From Methylobacterium sp. Leaf91 (GTDB lineage Bacteria; Pseudomonadota; Alphaproteobacteria; Rhizobiales; Beijerinckiaceae), in NCBI RefSeq assembly GCF_001422815.1, contig NZ_LMMP01000005.1:89639-153638 (forward strand): DNA of 64,000 bases, written 5' to 3'. The position numbers and the translations under genes were made by a program. Each line of letters opens with the position of its first letter. The stretch's first letter is position 1. Below are positions 50,574-60,739 of the stretch, piece by piece. The notes beneath the pieces are model-generated. The model did no database searches, had not been told where the DNA came from, and worked only from the letters and a program-made list of their open reading frames with translations.

Positions 50574-52081
50574 CGGCGTGTCGAAGCGCGGCCCGTCTGG
50601 GCGAGATCGGCCAGCAGGCTGTCCGCCGCGATCCGCCCCGATTGCGCCGCCATCGGCACCCCCGGCCCCGGATGGACGCTGCCCCCCGCGAGATACAGCC
50701 CCGGCAGCGCCGTCCTGGCCCCCGGACGCTTGAACGAGGCCATCCAGCCGTGCGAGGCCCGGCCGTAGAGGGCGCCCCCCGTCGCCGGAAACAGCCGCTC
50801 GAACCCCGCCGGATCGGTGGTCACCGTCCCGGGCGTCGCCTCGATCGTCAGCCCGCATTCCGTCAGCTTGCGACGTAGGTTGGTCTCGCATGTGGCGATC
50901 TCCGTGGGGGCGAGGGGGCGTTCCCGGCCGAGGGCCGGGGCGTTGACGAGGCAGAGCAGGCGCTCGGGTCGGTCGAGGGCCGAATCCTCGTCGGCGCGGT
51001 CCTGCGCGCAGACATAGATCGTGGGATCGTCGGGCAGCCGGCCGGCGCGGAGCTCCGCGAATTCGTTCGCGTAATCGCGCGAGAAGAACACGTTGTGCCG
51101 CACCAGCGGGAAGCCGGAAGTTTGGGCCCTGGCGCAGAGCGTCACCGCCGAGAGGGAGCGGGCGTTCGGCGGCACCGCCTCCACGGCCCGCGCCGCACGC
51201 ACGCCGAACAGGCCCGCGCCGAGCGCCGCCGCATCGGCATTGGCGACCACGAGATCGGCCGCGATCCGCTCGCCATCGGCGAGGTCGACACCGACGATGC
51301 CGCGCCCGTTCTCCACCGCGATGGCGGCCACCTCGGCGCGATAGCGGATGCGGGCGCCGTTCTCCTGCGCCAGTTCGGCCATGGCGGCGGCGAGGCGACT
51401 GAGACCGCCCTCCACATGCCAGACGCCCTGGCTCTCCACATGCGCCACCAGCATCAGCGTCGCCGGGGCCTCGAAGGGCGATGAGCCGCAATAGGTGGCG
51501 TAGCGCCCGAACAATTGGCGCAGGCGGGGATCGCGAAAGTATTCGCCCAGCGCCCCCCACAGGGTGGTGAAGGGCTGGATGCGCAGCAACCCGCCGAGCC
51601 CCGACAGGCCGACGCGGCGGCCGAGATCGACCGGGCTCGGCCGCTCGCCCCGGATGAACGGCCCTTCCAGCGTGTCGTAGACCTCCGCCGCGCGGGCGCG
51701 AAAGCGGCGGTAGCCGTCCTCCTCGCGCGGCCCCGCAAAGGCCCGGATCGCCGCCGCCGATTCCTCGGGATCGGCGAACAGGTCGAGGCGCTGGTCCGCC
51801 CCCCAGGCATGGCGGGCGAGGATGGAGGCCGGGCGGAGCTCCACGCGATCCGACAGGTCGGCGCCGCATTCCGAAAAGATCTCCTCGAAGACCCAGCGCA
51901 TGGTGAAGACGGTGGGGCCGGCCTCCACCCGCGCCCCGTCCGCCGCGACGCTGCGCATCTTGCCGCCGGGCGCGGCCGCGCGCTCCAGCACGGTGACGTC
52001 GAGCCCCGCATGGGCGAGGCGCAGGGCCGCCACCAGCCCGCCAATTCCCGCTCCGATCACCGCAACCCGCTGCGCCGTCAC
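50531..52081 (-). CDS. crtD: Methoxyneurosporene/3,4-carotenoid desaturase CrtD
   Basis: 516 aa from GTG 52081, chosen because the family begins with the FAD motif RVAVIGAGIGGLVAALRLA; the frame stays open to 52153, but that crosses the PpsR palindrome. The C-terminal signature LYLAGGSVHPGPGVPMAAQSG is present. Introduces the 3,4 double bonds of the spirilloxanthin pathway. First gene of the minus-strand crtDC unit, divergent from crtE. Confidence 0.94.
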   Translation of the reverse strand: MTAQRVAVIGAGIGGLVAALRLAHAGLDVTVLERAAAPGGKMRSVAADGARVEAGPTVFTMRWVFEEIFSECGADLSDRVELRPASILARHAWGADQRLDLFADPEESAAAIRAFAGPREEDGYRRFRARAAEVYDTLEGPFIRGERPSPVDLGRRVGLSGLGGLLRIQPFTTLWGALGEYFRDPRLRQLFGRYATYCGSSPFEAPATLMLVAHVESQGVWHVEGGLSRLAAAMAELAQENGARIRYRAEVAAIAVENGRGIVGVDLADGERIAADLVVANADAAALGAGLFGVRAARAVEAVPPNARSLSAVTLCARAQTSGFPLVRHNVFFSRDYANEFAELRAGRLPDDPTIYVCAQDRADEDSALDRPERLLCLVNAPALGRERPLAPTEIATCETNLRRKLTECGLTIEATPGTVTTDPAGFERLFPATGGALYGRASHGWMASFKRPGARTALPGLYLAGGSVHPGPGVPMAAQSGRIAADSLLADLAQTGRASTRRWPKAVTSGGMSTP

Positions 52082-52108
52082 TGTGTCACCTGTTTCTGCC
52101 TTGACGAG

Positions 52109-52126
52109 TGTCAATAATATCTGACA
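52109..52126. promoter_or_regulatory. PpsR/CrtJ-type operator between crtD and crtE
   Basis: Perfect TGT-N12-ACA (TGTCAATAATATCTGACA) in the divergent crtD-crtE promoter, 28 bp from the crtD start and 42 bp from the crtE start. One site could control both units. Confidence 0.88.
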
Positions 52127-52167
52127 CTTTGCAATGGCAATACGAAAAGACACCAGGGAGTGGCGCC

Positions 52168-53037
52168 ATGGATGCCAACCGCCGGATCGAGCAGGCTCTC
52201 GACGCTGCCGTCGCCCATGCGGAGGCGCCCGGCGCGCCGCCGCTCCTGGCGGAAGCCATCCGCTACGCGGTCTTTCCCGGCGGCCACCGCATTCGGCCCC
52301 GCCTCTGCCTTTCGGTGGCGAAAGCCTGCGGCGACGACGATCCGGCGGCCTCCGACGCGGCGGCGGCGGCGATCGAACTCCTTCACTGCGCCTCCCTGGT
52401 CCATGACGACCTGCCCTGTTTCGACGATGCGCCGATGCGGCGGCAGAAACCCTCGGTCCATGCCGCTTTCGGCGAGCCCCTGGCGGTGCTGACCGGGGAT
52501 GCGCTCATCGTCTCGGCCTTTGAGACTTTGGCGCGGGGAGCTGCGCGCTCGCCGGCCCGGCTCGCCGCCCTCGTCGGCCTCGTCGCCCGCGCGGCCGGTT
52601 CGCCCAATGGTATCGCGGCCGGGCAGGCCTGGGAATCGGAGCGGCATGTGGGGCTCACCGAGTACCAGCAGGCCAAGACCGGCGCGCTGTTCGCGGCAGC
52701 CACCGTCACCGGCGCGGCGGCGGCAGGCGCCCAGGCGCTGCCGTGGCGGCTGCTGGGGGAATGCCTCGGCGAGGCCTATCAGGTCGCCGACGACCTGCGG
52801 GACGTGGCCTGCCGCCAGGAAGAGGTCGGCAAGCCGGTGGGCCGCGACGCCACGCTGGGCCGGCCCAACGCCGCCGCCCTGCTCGGCATGGCCGGGGCGC
52901 TCTCGCGGCTCAAGCGCCTCGTGCGGGAAGCCGTGGAGGTGATCCCGGCCTGCCCCGGTGCCGATCAACTCCGCGCCGAGATCGAAGCGCAGACGCGCCT
53001 GTTCCTGCCGGCGAGCCTCGCGCGGGAATTGGCGTGA
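52168..53037 (+). CDS. crtE: Geranylgeranyl diphosphate synthase CrtE
   Basis: 289-aa trans-prenyltransferase making GGPP for both carotenoids and the bacteriochlorophyll tail. First Asp-rich motif HDDLPCFDDAPMRR, second motif YQVADDLRD. CAGGGAG precedes the ATG at 52168; the frame extends upstream to 52108 across the PpsR site. crtF follows after a repeat block. Confidence 0.94.
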   Translation: MDANRRIEQALDAAVAHAEAPGAPPLLAEAIRYAVFPGGHRIRPRLCLSVAKACGDDDPAASDAAAAAIELLHCASLVHDDLPCFDDAPMRRQKPSVHAAFGEPLAVLTGDALIVSAFETLARGAARSPARLAALVGLVARAAGSPNGIAAGQAWESERHVGLTEYQQAKTGALFAAATVTGAAAAGAQALPWRLLGECLGEAYQVADDLRDVACRQEEVGKPVGRDATLGRPNAAALLGMAGALSRLKRLVREAVEVIPACPGADQLRAEIEAQTRLFLPASLARELA

Positions 53038-53097
53038 GCGGGGCTTGCCCCGATGTTGCGGGCCGATTCCGCGCCTGACGCGACGCCGATCATGAAC

Positions 53098-53280
53098 CCT
53101 CCCCCCTCTGCGGGGGAGGGTGCCTGCGGAGCAGGCGGGAGAGGGGGCGACCTCTCCGGAGATGGCGCTCCCCTCTCCCGACCCTCGCTCACGCGAGGGC
53201 CACCCTCCCCCACACCAAGTCGGGCCTGCCCGACTTGGTCAGTCAGAGACGGATCTCGGGCAAGCCCGAGATCCGTGGGG
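53098..53280. repeat. Palindromic element copy 3 plus two perfect hairpins at the crtF 5' end
   Basis: Bases 53098-53210 match the reverse complement of the bchB element. They are followed by a perfect 12-bp hairpin (ACCAAGTCGGGC-CT-GCCCGACTTGGT, 53214-53239, given as arms) and a perfect 13-bp hairpin (53249-53261 with 53264-53276, loop AA). The GTG proposed as the crtF start (53275) lies in the 3' arm of the second hairpin. Confidence 0.88.
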
Positions 53281-54429
53281 GGAGGGCGACAGCGCGCCCT
53301 GCCTTGGCGCGAGCGCTGGCTCGCCTTCCGCAACCGCACCATCGCCAATCCGGCCTTCCAGCGCTGGGCCGCCGCCTTCCCCCTCACGCGGGGGATCGCG
53401 CGGCGCAACACCCGCGCGTTGTTCGATCTCTGCGCCGGCTTCGTCTATTCGCAGACCCTGTTCGCCTGCATCAGGCTCGACCTGTTCGCCATCCTCGCCC
53501 CCGGCCCGCTCGGGCTCGAGGCCCTGGCCGAGCGGACCTGCCTGAGGCCGGAGCGGGCTTTGCGCCTGCTGGACGCCGCCACCTCGCTTGATCTGCTGCG
53601 GCGCCTGCCCGACGGGCGCTTCGCCCTGGCCGATCTCGGCGCGGCGCTGATCGGCAACCCGTCCATCGCCGCGATGATCGAGCATCATGCACTCCTCTAC
53701 GAGGATCTGCGCGACCCGGTGGCGCTCCTGCGCGGGGAGGGGGCCACGAGCCGCCTCGCCGCCTACTGGCCCTATGCGGGCGCGGCCGGCGACACGGCGA
53801 TCCCGGCCGAGGCGGTGGCGGACTACTCGACGCTCATGGCCGCCTCCCAATCCCTCATCGCCGAGGACATCCTCGATGCCTATCCGATGCACCGGCACCG
53901 CCTGCTGATGGATGTGGGGGGCGGCGAGGGGGCTTTCCTCCGCACGGTCATGCGGGCGACGCCCGGCCTCGCCGTCCGGCTGTTCGACCTGCCGGCGGTG
54001 GCCGCCCGCGCCACGGAGCGTTTCGCGGCCGAGGGCCTGTCCCACCGCGCCGAGGCCCAGGGCGGCAATTTCCGCACCGCGCCCCTGCCGAAGGGCGCCG
54101 ATGTCATTTCCCTCGTCCGGGTCGTCCACGACCATGACGACGACACCGTCCGCCTGCTCCTGCGCGCCGCCTACGAGGCGCTCGGCGATGGCGGCACGCT
54201 CCTGATCACCGAGCCGATGGCCGGGACGGCGGGGGCCGAGCCGGTCACCGACGCCTATTTCGGCTTCTACCTGCTGGCGATGGGAAGCGGCCGCTGCCGC
54301 CGCCCCGCCGAGCTGACCGCGCTCCTCCAGGAGGCCGGATTTCGCGACTGCCGCGAGATCCCGACCCGGCGCCCGCTCCTCACCCGCCTGCTGGTGTCCA
54401 GACGAATTGACACGCTGCAGCGTAAGTAA
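53275..54429 (+). CDS. crtF: Demethylspheroidene/hydroxycarotenoid O-methyltransferase CrtF
   Basis: 384 aa from GTG 53275, which gives the usual family length; ATGs at 53053 and 53092 are in frame but would add about 60-75 repeat-encoded residues. Family start: LPWRERWLAFRNRTIANPAFQRW. The methyltransferase SAM motif is LLMDVGGGEGAFLRTVM; the AGFVYSQTLFACIRLDLF dimerisation helix is also typical. It methylates the 1-hydroxyl groups of spirilloxanthin precursors. The start lies inside a hairpin, so initiation may be structure-dependent. Confidence 0.9.
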   Translation: MGGGRQRALPWRERWLAFRNRTIANPAFQRWAAAFPLTRGIARRNTRALFDLCAGFVYSQTLFACIRLDLFAILAPGPLGLEALAERTCLRPERALRLLDAATSLDLLRRLPDGRFALADLGAALIGNPSIAAMIEHHALLYEDLRDPVALLRGEGATSRLAAYWPYAGAAGDTAIPAEAVADYSTLMAASQSLIAEDILDAYPMHRHRLLMDVGGGEGAFLRTVMRATPGLAVRLFDLPAVAARATERFAAEGLSHRAEAQGGNFRTAPLPKGADVISLVRVVHDHDDDTVRLLLRAAYEALGDGGTLLITEPMAGTAGAEPVTDAYFGFYLLAMGSGRCRRPAELTALLQEAGFRDCREIPTRRPLLTRLLVSRRIDTLQRK

Positions 54430-54446
54430 GGCTTGACGAATAAAAG

Positions 54447-54464
54447 TGTCAATCTAGGATGACA
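54447..54464. promoter_or_regulatory. PpsR/CrtJ-type operator of bchC
   Basis: Perfect TGT-N12-ACA (TGTCAATCTAGGATGACA) in the 100-bp crtF-bchC gap, 65 bp before the bchC ATG. It would control bchCXYZ and probably the puf genes behind it. Confidence 0.88.
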
Positions 54465-54529
54465 CATCGAACGAGCGCCGCACCCGTCTCCATCGGGTCG
54501 AGGCAAGAGACAGGGGAGGGTCGACCACG

Positions 54530-55465
54530 ATGCACGCGCTTGCCGTCCTCTTCGAACGCCCCGAACAGCTGTCGCTCGCCGAACTCGTCCTCGATGCTCC
54601 GGGCCCGGCCGACGCGGTGGTCGAGACCCTGTGGAGCGGCATCAGCACCGGCACCGAGCGCCTGCTCTGGACGGGCCGGATGCCGCCCTTCCCGGGCATG
54701 GGCTATCCGCTGGTCCCCGGCTACGAATCGGTGGGCGAGGTGGTGGAAGCCGGCCCCGCCTCCGGCCTCGCCGTCGGGCAGCGGGTCTTCGTGCCCGGCG
54801 CCCGCTGCTTCGGCCCGGTGCGCGGCCTGTTCGGCGGCGCGGCCTCGCGCCTGGTGAGCGACGGCACGCGCCTCGTTCCCATCGATGCGGATTTGCGCGA
54901 GCACGGGATCCTGATCGCCCTCGCGGCCACCGCCTACCATGCACTCCACGCGCGTCCCGAAGGCCGCTCGCTCATCGTCGGCCACGGCGTGCTCGGGCGG
55001 CTTCTCGCCCGCCTGACACGGATCGCCGGCGGCGAGCCGGTGGTGTGGGAAACGAACGCGATCCGGGCCACGGGCGCGCAGGGCTACGAGGTCCTGCATC
55101 CCGATGCGGACGAGACCCGCGATTACGGCTCCATCACCGATGTCAGCGGCGACGCCGCGATCCTCGACACGCTGATCGGGCGGCTCAGGCCCGGCGGCGA
55201 GATCGTGCTCGCCGGTTTCTACGAGGCGCCGCTCTCCTTCGCCTTCCCACCCGCCTTCCTGCGCGAGGCCCGCATCCGCGTCGCCGCCCAGTGGCGGCCG
55301 GACGATCTCGCCGCGGTCCTGACCCTGATCGAAGGGGGGCGTCTCTCCCTCGACGGCCTGATCACCCATCGCGAAACGGCGGCGCACGCGCCGTCCGCCT
55401 ATCGCACGGCGTTCGGTGAGCCCGAATGCCTGAAGATGATCCTCGATTGGAGAGCCGCTTCATGA
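54530..55465 (+). CDS. bchC: 3-hydroxyethyl bacteriochlorophyllide a dehydrogenase BchC
   Basis: 311-aa MDR-type dehydrogenase that oxidises the 3-hydroxyethyl to the 3-acetyl group. Family blocks: [37 protein letters not shown] (part), [21 protein letters not shown], and the cofactor loop [15 protein letters not shown]. It overlaps bchX by 4 bp. Confidence 0.95.
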   Translation: MHALAVLFERPEQLSLAELVLDAPGPADAVVETLWSGISTGTERLLWTGRMPPFPGMGYPLVPGYESVGEVVEAGPASGLAVGQRVFVPGARCFGPVRGLFGGAASRLVSDGTRLVPIDADLREHGILIALAATAYHALHARPEGRSLIVGHGVLGRLLARLTRIAGGEPVVWETNAIRATGAQGYEVLHPDADETRDYGSITDVSGDAAILDTLIGRLRPGGEIVLAGFYEAPLSFAFPPAFLREARIRVAAQWRPDDLAAVLTLIEGGRLSLDGLITHRETAAHAPSAYRTAFGEPECLKMILDWRAAS

Positions 55466-56448
55466 ACATGCAGCTGAACGGAGCCGCACTCCTGCGCGCC
55501 GAAGCCGCCATCGAGCCGGATGCGGCCCCCGTCTCCGCCACCAAGGAGACGCAGATCATCGCGATCTACGGCAAGGGCGGCATCGGCAAGTCGTTCACGC
55601 TGGCCAATCTCAGCTACATGATGGCCCAGCAGGGCAAGAAGGTCCTGCTCATCGGCTGCGACCCGAAGAGCGACACGACGTCCCTGCTCTTCGGCGGTCG
55701 CGCCTGCCCGACCATCATCGAAACCTCCACCAAGAAGAAACTCGCCGGCGAGCAGGTCGCCATCGGCGATGTCTGCTTCAAGCGCGACGGCGTCTACGCC
55801 ATGGAGCTCGGCGGCCCGGAAGTCGGGCGCGGCTGCGGCGGACGCGGCATCATCCACGGTTTCGAACTGCTGGAGAAGCTCGGCTTCCACGAATGGGGCT
55901 TCGACTACGTCCTGCTCGACTTCCTCGGCGACGTGGTCTGCGGCGGCTTCGGCCTGCCGATCGCCCGCGACATGTGCCAGAAGGTCATCGTCGTCGGCTC
56001 GAACGATCTTCAATCGTTGTATGTGGCCAACAACGTCTGCTCGGCGGTGGAATACTTCCGCAAGCTCGGCGGCAACGTGGGTGTGGGCGGCCTCGTCATC
56101 AACAAGGACGACGGCACCGGCGAGGCCCAGGCCTTCGCCGCCGCCGTGGGTATCCCGGTCCTGGCCTCGATCCCGGCCGATGACGACATCCGCAAGAAGA
56201 GCGCGAATTACGAGATCATCGGCCGGCCCGAGAGCCCATGGGGCTCGCTCTTCGCGGATCTGGCCCAGAACGTCCACGACGCCGCGGCCAACCACCCGAC
56301 GCCGCTCTCCCAGGACGGGCTGCTCGGCCTGTTCAAGGGCGAGGCCGTGGGCCGGGGCGTCACCCTGGTCCCCGCCACCTTCGAGGATATGTGCGGCACG
56401 GTTCAGGTCGTGAAGCCGTCCCTCGAAGTCGTCTACGACGAGGTCTGA
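55462..56448 (+). CDS. bchX: Chlorophyllide a reductase iron protein BchX
   Basis: 328-aa NifH-like protein for the second nitrogenase-like reductase, which reduces ring B. P-loop [12 protein letters not shown] at about residue 35-46; 4Fe-4S cysteines in GRGCGGRGI and [12 protein letters not shown] start overlapping the bchC stop. bchY follows after 5 bp. Confidence 0.97.
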   Translation: MNMQLNGAALLRAEAAIEPDAAPVSATKETQIIAIYGKGGIGKSFTLANLSYMMAQQGKKVLLIGCDPKSDTTSLLFGGRACPTIIETSTKKKLAGEQVAIGDVCFKRDGVYAMELGGPEVGRGCGGRGIIHGFELLEKLGFHEWGFDYVLLDFLGDVVCGGFGLPIARDMCQKVIVVGSNDLQSLYVANNVCSAVEYFRKLGGNVGVGGLVINKDDGTGEAQAFAAAVGIPVLASIPADDDIRKKSANYEIIGRPESPWGSLFADLAQNVHDAAANHPTPLSQDGLLGLFKGEAVGRGVTLVPATFEDMCGTVQVVKPSLEVVYDEV

Positions 56449-56453
56449 CGCGC

Positions 56454-58031
56454 ATGGCCGTCTCCCTCGACATCTCTGATCTACGTGCGCGTCAAGAGCG
56501 CCCCGCCTCGACCCTGGCTCCCGCCGCACTCCCTGCGGAGGCGGTGAACCTCGCCGCCACCCAGTCCGACGGGCTCGGCTGCCATTCCGGCAAGGACGCG
56601 ATGCGGGCGGCCGCCGAAGCCGCCGGGATGTCGGAGACGCTGGAGCAACTCCGAAAGGACTACCCGCAGGGGCCGCACGACCAGCCCCAGAGCATGTGCC
56701 CGGCCTTTGGCTCCTTGCGCGTCGGCCTGCGCATGCGCCGCACGGCGACGATCCTGTCGGGCTCGGCCTGCTGCGTCTACGGGCTCACCTTCACGTCGCA
56801 TTTCTACGGGGCCAAGCGCAGCGTCGGATACGTACCGTTCAATTCCGAGACCCTGGTCACCGGCAAGCTGTTCGAGGATATCCGCGAGGCGGTGTTCGAG
56901 ACGGCGAGACCCGCCGATTACGACGCAATCGTCGTCATCAACCTCTGCGTCCCCACCGCCTCCGGCGTGCCGCTGCGTCTTCTCCCGAAAGAGATCGACG
57001 GGGTCCGCATCATCGGCATCGACGTGCCGGGCTTCGGCGTGCCGACCCATGCGGAAGCCAAGGACGTGCTCGCCGGGGCCATGCTGAAATTCGCCCGCTC
57101 CGAGGCCGAGCAGGGTCCGGTCCAGGCCCCGCGCCTCGGTCGCTCCGAGCGCCCCAGCGTGACGCTGCTCGGCGAGATGTTCCCGGCCGACCCGGTGGTG
57201 ATCGGCGGCCTGCTCGAGCCGCTGGGCCTCAGCGCCGGCCCCGTGGTGCCGACCCGCGAATGGCGCGAACTCTACGCGGCGCTCGACTGCGCGGCGGTGG
57301 CGGCGATCCACCCGTTCTACACCGCCTCGATCCGCGAATTCGAACTCGCCGGCCGCCCCATCGTCGGCTCCGCCCCCGTCGGCCATGACGGTACCGCCGA
57401 TTGGCTCGACCGGATCGGCGAGGCCTGCGCCGTGCCGCGCGCCATCTTGGAGGCCGCCAAGAACCGGCTCCTCCCGATGATCCAGGGGGCGCTGGCCGCC
57501 GCGCCGATCAAGGGCCGGATCACGCTCTCGGGCTACGAGGGGTCTGAACTGCTGGTGGGCCGGCTCCTCATCGAGAGCGGCGCGGACCTGCGCTACGTCG
57601 GCACCGCCTGCCCGCGCACGCCCTATTCGGAGGCCGACCGCGACTGGCTGGAATCACGCGGCGTCATGGTGCGCTTCCGCGCCTCGCTGGAGGACGACCT
57701 CTCCGCCATGCGCGAGTTCCGCCCGGACCTCGCCATCGGCACCACGCCGGTGGTGCAGGCCGCCAAGGAGCGGGCGATCCCCGCCCTCTACTTCACCAAC
57801 CTGATCTCGGCCCGCCCGCTCATGGGCGTCGCCGGCGCCGGGTCGCTCGCCAAGGTGATCAACACGGCCCTCGGCAACCGGCACCGGTTCGACGCCATGC
57901 GGGACTTCTTCGACGGGGTCGGCGAGGGCCATGCCGCCGGGATCTGGGAAGAGGTGCCGACAATCCGCCAGAACGTCGCCTCGGCGACGCGCGGAAAACC
58001 CTCTCACAACCCGATCGGGGAGATGGCCTGA
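56454..58031 (+). CDS. bchY: Chlorophyllide a reductase subunit Y
   Basis: 525 aa. Conserved blocks include [39 protein letters not shown] and [16 protein letters not shown], with the cluster cysteines. About 50 variable N-terminal residues precede the core; the ATG at 56454 is near the bchX stop and gives normal length. Forms the catalytic heterotetramer with BchZ. Overlaps bchZ by one base. Confidence 0.95.
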   Translation: MAVSLDISDLRARQERPASTLAPAALPAEAVNLAATQSDGLGCHSGKDAMRAAAEAAGMSETLEQLRKDYPQGPHDQPQSMCPAFGSLRVGLRMRRTATILSGSACCVYGLTFTSHFYGAKRSVGYVPFNSETLVTGKLFEDIREAVFETARPADYDAIVVINLCVPTASGVPLRLLPKEIDGVRIIGIDVPGFGVPTHAEAKDVLAGAMLKFARSEAEQGPVQAPRLGRSERPSVTLLGEMFPADPVVIGGLLEPLGLSAGPVVPTREWRELYAALDCAAVAAIHPFYTASIREFELAGRPIVGSAPVGHDGTADWLDRIGEACAVPRAILEAAKNRLLPMIQGALAAAPIKGRITLSGYEGSELLVGRLLIESGADLRYVGTACPRTPYSEADRDWLESRGVMVRFRASLEDDLSAMREFRPDLAIGTTPVVQAAKERAIPALYFTNLISARPLMGVAGAGSLAKVINTALGNRHRFDAMRDFFDGVGEGHAAGIWEEVPTIRQNVASATRGKPSHNPIGEMA

Positions 58032-59497
58032 TGCTCGTCCTCGATCACGACCGGGCCGGCGGCTATTGGGGCGCCGTCTACGTCTTCACCGCCATCAAGG
58101 GGTTGCAGGTCGTCATCGACGGCCCCGTCGGCTGCGAGAACCTGCCGGTCACCTCGGTGCTCCACTACACCGACGCGCTGCCGCCGCACGAATTGCCCAT
58201 CGTGGTCACCGGGCTCGCCGAGGAAGAGCTCGGCCGCCACGGCACCGAGGCCGCGATGAAGCGGGCCCATGCCACCCTCGATCCGGGCATGCCGAGCGTG
58301 GTCGTCACCGGCTCCATCGCCGAGATGATCGGCGGCGGCGTGACCCCGGAGGGCACCAACCTCCAGCGCTTCCTGCCGCGCACCATCGACGAGGATCAGT
58401 GGCAGACCGCCGACCGGGCGATGTCCTGGCTCTGGCAGGAATACGGCGCCCGGAAATTCGCCAAGAAGGGCATCCCGGCAAGGCCTCCTCGCAAGGAGGA
58501 CGAGCGCCCCCGCGTCAACATCATCGGCCCGGCCTACGGCACCTTCAACATGCCCTCGGATCTGGCCGAGATCCGCCGCCTCGTGGAGGGGATCGGGGCC
58601 GAGGTGAACCTCGCCTTTCCCCTCGGCTCGCATCTCGCCGACGTGCCCAAACTCGTGAACGCGGATGCCAATATCTGCCTCTACCGCGAGTTCGGCCGCC
58701 TGCTCTGCGAAGCCCTGGAGCGGCCCTACCTGCAGGCGCCGATCGGGCTTCACGCCACCACCCGGTTCCTGCGCAAGCTCGGTGAGATCCTCGGCCTCGA
58801 TCCGGAGCCCTTCATCGAGCGCGAGCGCCACACCACGATCAAGCCGGTCTGGGACCTGTGGCGCTCCGTGACCCAGGACTTCTTCGGCACCGCGAGCTTC
58901 GGCATCGTCGCCTCCGACACCTATGCGCGGGGCGTGCGCCGCTTCCTCGAAGACGAGATGGGCCTGCCCTGCACCTTCGCGATCTCGCGCCGGCCCGGCG
59001 CCAAGACCGACAACGCGGCGGTGCGGGACGCGATCAAGGCCAACCCGCCCCTCGTCCTGTTCGGCTCGTTCAACGAGCGCATGTACGCGGCCGAATGCGG
59101 TTCGCGGGCGGTGTTCGTGCCGGCCTCCTTCCCCGGCGCCATCATCCGCCGCCATACCGGCACGCCGTTCATGGGCTTCTCGGGCGCGACCTACCTCATC
59201 CAGGAGGTCTGCAACGCCCTGTTCGACATGCTCTTCCACATCCTGCCGCTCGCCCGCGACATGGACCGGGTCGAGGCGACGCCGGCCCGGATCCACCGCG
59301 AGCTGCCCTGGGACGAGGCCGCCCGCACCCTCCTCGACGACCTCGTCGAGGCCCATCCGGTGCTGGTGCGGATCTCGGTGGCCAAGCGCCTGCGCGACGC
59401 CGCCGAACGGGCGACCCGGAATGCCGGCCAGGACCGCGTCGGCCCGGCCGAGGTCGAGCGCGCGCATGCGGACCTCACCCTCGGAGCGGCGGCATGA
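58031..59497 (+). CDS. bchZ: Chlorophyllide a reductase subunit Z
   Basis: 488 aa, starting at ATG 58031 (TGATG with bchY). N-terminal [41 protein letters not shown] and the C-terminal [24 protein letters not shown] are family features. Together with BchY it holds the substrate and 4Fe-4S cluster. Its stop lies next to the pufQ region. Confidence 0.96.
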   Translation: MLVLDHDRAGGYWGAVYVFTAIKGLQVVIDGPVGCENLPVTSVLHYTDALPPHELPIVVTGLAEEELGRHGTEAAMKRAHATLDPGMPSVVVTGSIAEMIGGGVTPEGTNLQRFLPRTIDEDQWQTADRAMSWLWQEYGARKFAKKGIPARPPRKEDERPRVNIIGPAYGTFNMPSDLAEIRRLVEGIGAEVNLAFPLGSHLADVPKLVNADANICLYREFGRLLCEALERPYLQAPIGLHATTRFLRKLGEILGLDPEPFIERERHTTIKPVWDLWRSVTQDFFGTASFGIVASDTYARGVRRFLEDEMGLPCTFAISRRPGAKTDNAAVRDAIKANPPLVLFGSFNERMYAAECGSRAVFVPASFPGAIIRRHTGTPFMGFSGATYLIQEVCNALFDMLFHILPLARDMDRVEATPARIHRELPWDEAARTLLDDLVEAHPVLVRISVAKRLRDAAERATRNAGQDRVGPAEVERAHADLTLGAAA

Positions 59498-59610
59498 GCG
59501 CCCCCGCCCCACACCCTCTTTCCGGCTGGAGCGGCGCGGCGCCGTTTCCGTCGAGAACCGGCTTCCTCGCGAGGCCGACCGCCGCGGATCGCGGACAGGA
59601 GATTTCCGCC

Positions 59611-59871
59611 ATGCAGTCGATGACCATGCCGTCCCGCCAGTCCCTTTCGCGTCCCGCCCCGTCGCGTCCGATGACGCGCCTGCAGCGGCACGCGCTGCAG
59701 TTCCGTCTCCTCCTGGTGGCGACCTACCCGTTCTTCCTCGCGGCGGCGGCGCTCCAGCGCCTCGTCCCGGCCCGGGCTCCGGCGGGCCACGGACTCATCA
59801 CCCGGCGCTCGGTCTTCGGCGAGGCCAAGGCCATGGCCGAGTCGGCGATCCCCTTCGTCTTCATGGGCTGA
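59611..59871 (+). CDS. pufQ: PufQ-like protein
   Basis: 86 aa from ATG 59611 (AGGAG nine bases upstream). An alternative in-frame ATG at 59494 overlaps the bchZ stop (ATGA) and would add 39 residues. One membrane span ([18 protein letters not shown]) and the C-terminal [16 protein letters not shown] resemble the PufQ tail. PufQ in Rhodobacter stimulates bacteriochlorophyll synthesis or delivery for puf products. The sequence is divergent, so the call rests on position between bchZ and pufB plus the tail. Confidence 0.8.
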   Translation: MQSMTMPSRQSLSRPAPSRPMTRLQRHALQFRLLLVATYPFFLAAAALQRLVPARAPAGHGLITRRSVFGEAKAMAESAIPFVFMG

Positions 59872-60041
59872 CGCTTTCCGGGGCCGGATCGCCCCGGGCG
59901 GATGCCCGCCCGATCCGGAACCCGAACGACCTCCCGTCCGACGAGGGGGGAACGACCGTCGCGAGCGCCGCTGCCGGCCCCCGCGACCTCACCCGCCGCG
60001 CGTGGAGCACGCCCGGCCAGACGAAAGCGGAGGCTCACATC

Positions 60042-60269
60042 ATGTCCAGTGGAATCGAAAAAGCGAGCAGCCTGTCCGGGCTGACCGAACCCGAAGCCAA
60101 GGAGTTCCACGCGATCTTCCTGACGAGCTTCATCATCTTCACGGCCATCGCCGTGGTCGCGCATATCCTCGTCTGGATGTGGCGCCCGTGGCTGCCCGGC
60201 CCCAAGGGCTACGCCGCCCTCGACACCGTCACGAGCGCCGCGCACGGCCTCGTCTCGATGATCTCCTGA
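60042..60269 (+). CDS. pufB: Light-harvesting 1 beta polypeptide
   Basis: 75 aa. Beta-antenna features: [19 protein letters not shown] with the first His23 and the bacteriochlorophyll ligand His41 in [15 protein letters not shown]. The C-terminus is extended about 20 residues beyond the usual W-RPWLP end. AGCGGAGG lies upstream of the ATG. Translationally spaced 14 bp from pufA. Confidence 0.95.
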   Translation: MSSGIEKASSLSGLTEPEAKEFHAIFLTSFIIFTAIAVVAHILVWMWRPWLPGPKGYAALDTVTSAAHGLVSMIS

Positions 60270-60283
60270 GGAGGATCGCACCC

Positions 60284-60472
60284 ATGCACAAGGTCTGGCT
60301 TCTCTTCGATCCGCGCCGCACGCTGGTGGCGCTCTTCACCTTCCTGTTCATCCTGGCGCTGCTGATCCACTTCATCCTGCTCAGCACCGACCGGTTCAAC
60401 TGGCTGGAAGGCCCCAAGGCCCCGCGCGCCGCCAATGCGCAGACGCTGGTCCTGCCGACGATGCCCGCCTGA
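60284..60472 (+). CDS. pufA: Light-harvesting 1 alpha polypeptide
   Basis: 62 aa. Alpha-antenna features: [12 protein letters not shown] at the N-terminus and the bacteriochlorophyll ligand His29 in [26 protein letters not shown] lies upstream of the ATG. It forms the LH1 ring with PufB. Strong hairpins follow within 35 bp. Confidence 0.95.
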   Translation: MHKVWLLFDPRRTLVALFTFLFILALLIHFILLSTDRFNWLEGPKAPRAANAQTLVLPTMPA

Positions 60473-60490
60473 CGGGGCGGGCCGGGATCA

Positions 60491-60640
60491 CCCTCCTCCC
60501 CCTCCGGGTCTCGGGCTCGCCCGAGACCCGCATGTCAGGTGCCCATATCGGGCAAGCCCGAGATGGGTGCGGGGAGGAGTTGGAGGTGGGGGTGGCTGGG
60601 CGACCTTCCTACTGCGGAGGCTGGCGGCGCCACCCCCACC
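60491..60640. repeat. Hairpin cluster between pufA and pufL
   Basis: A perfect 10-bp hairpin GGGTCTCGGG-CTCG-CCCGAGACCC (60506-60529, in two arms), then CCCATATCGGGC-AA-GCCCGAGATGGG (60542-60567, one mismatch). C-rich and G-rich flanks (60491-60505, 60571-60580) can close an outer stem, and GTGGGGGTGG...CCACCCCCAC follows at about 60588-60648. The same CTCGGGC-AA-GCCCGAG hairpin occurs at crtF. In Rhodobacter the pufA-pufL hairpin stabilises the antenna mRNA; this repeat probably fills that role here. Confidence 0.8.
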
Positions 60641-60739
60641 CCTGGCCCCTCCCCACAAGGGGGAGGGGGACGACGCGCACCCTGACGGATGCGCCCATCC
60701 ATCAAGAATCGTGACCTGTGAAGCCGGGAGGTATTCGCG

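Noticed and set aside
52082..52153. N-terminal extension of crtD
   Set aside because: It would be encoded by the PpsR operator region; the family begins at the FAD motif just after GTG 52081.
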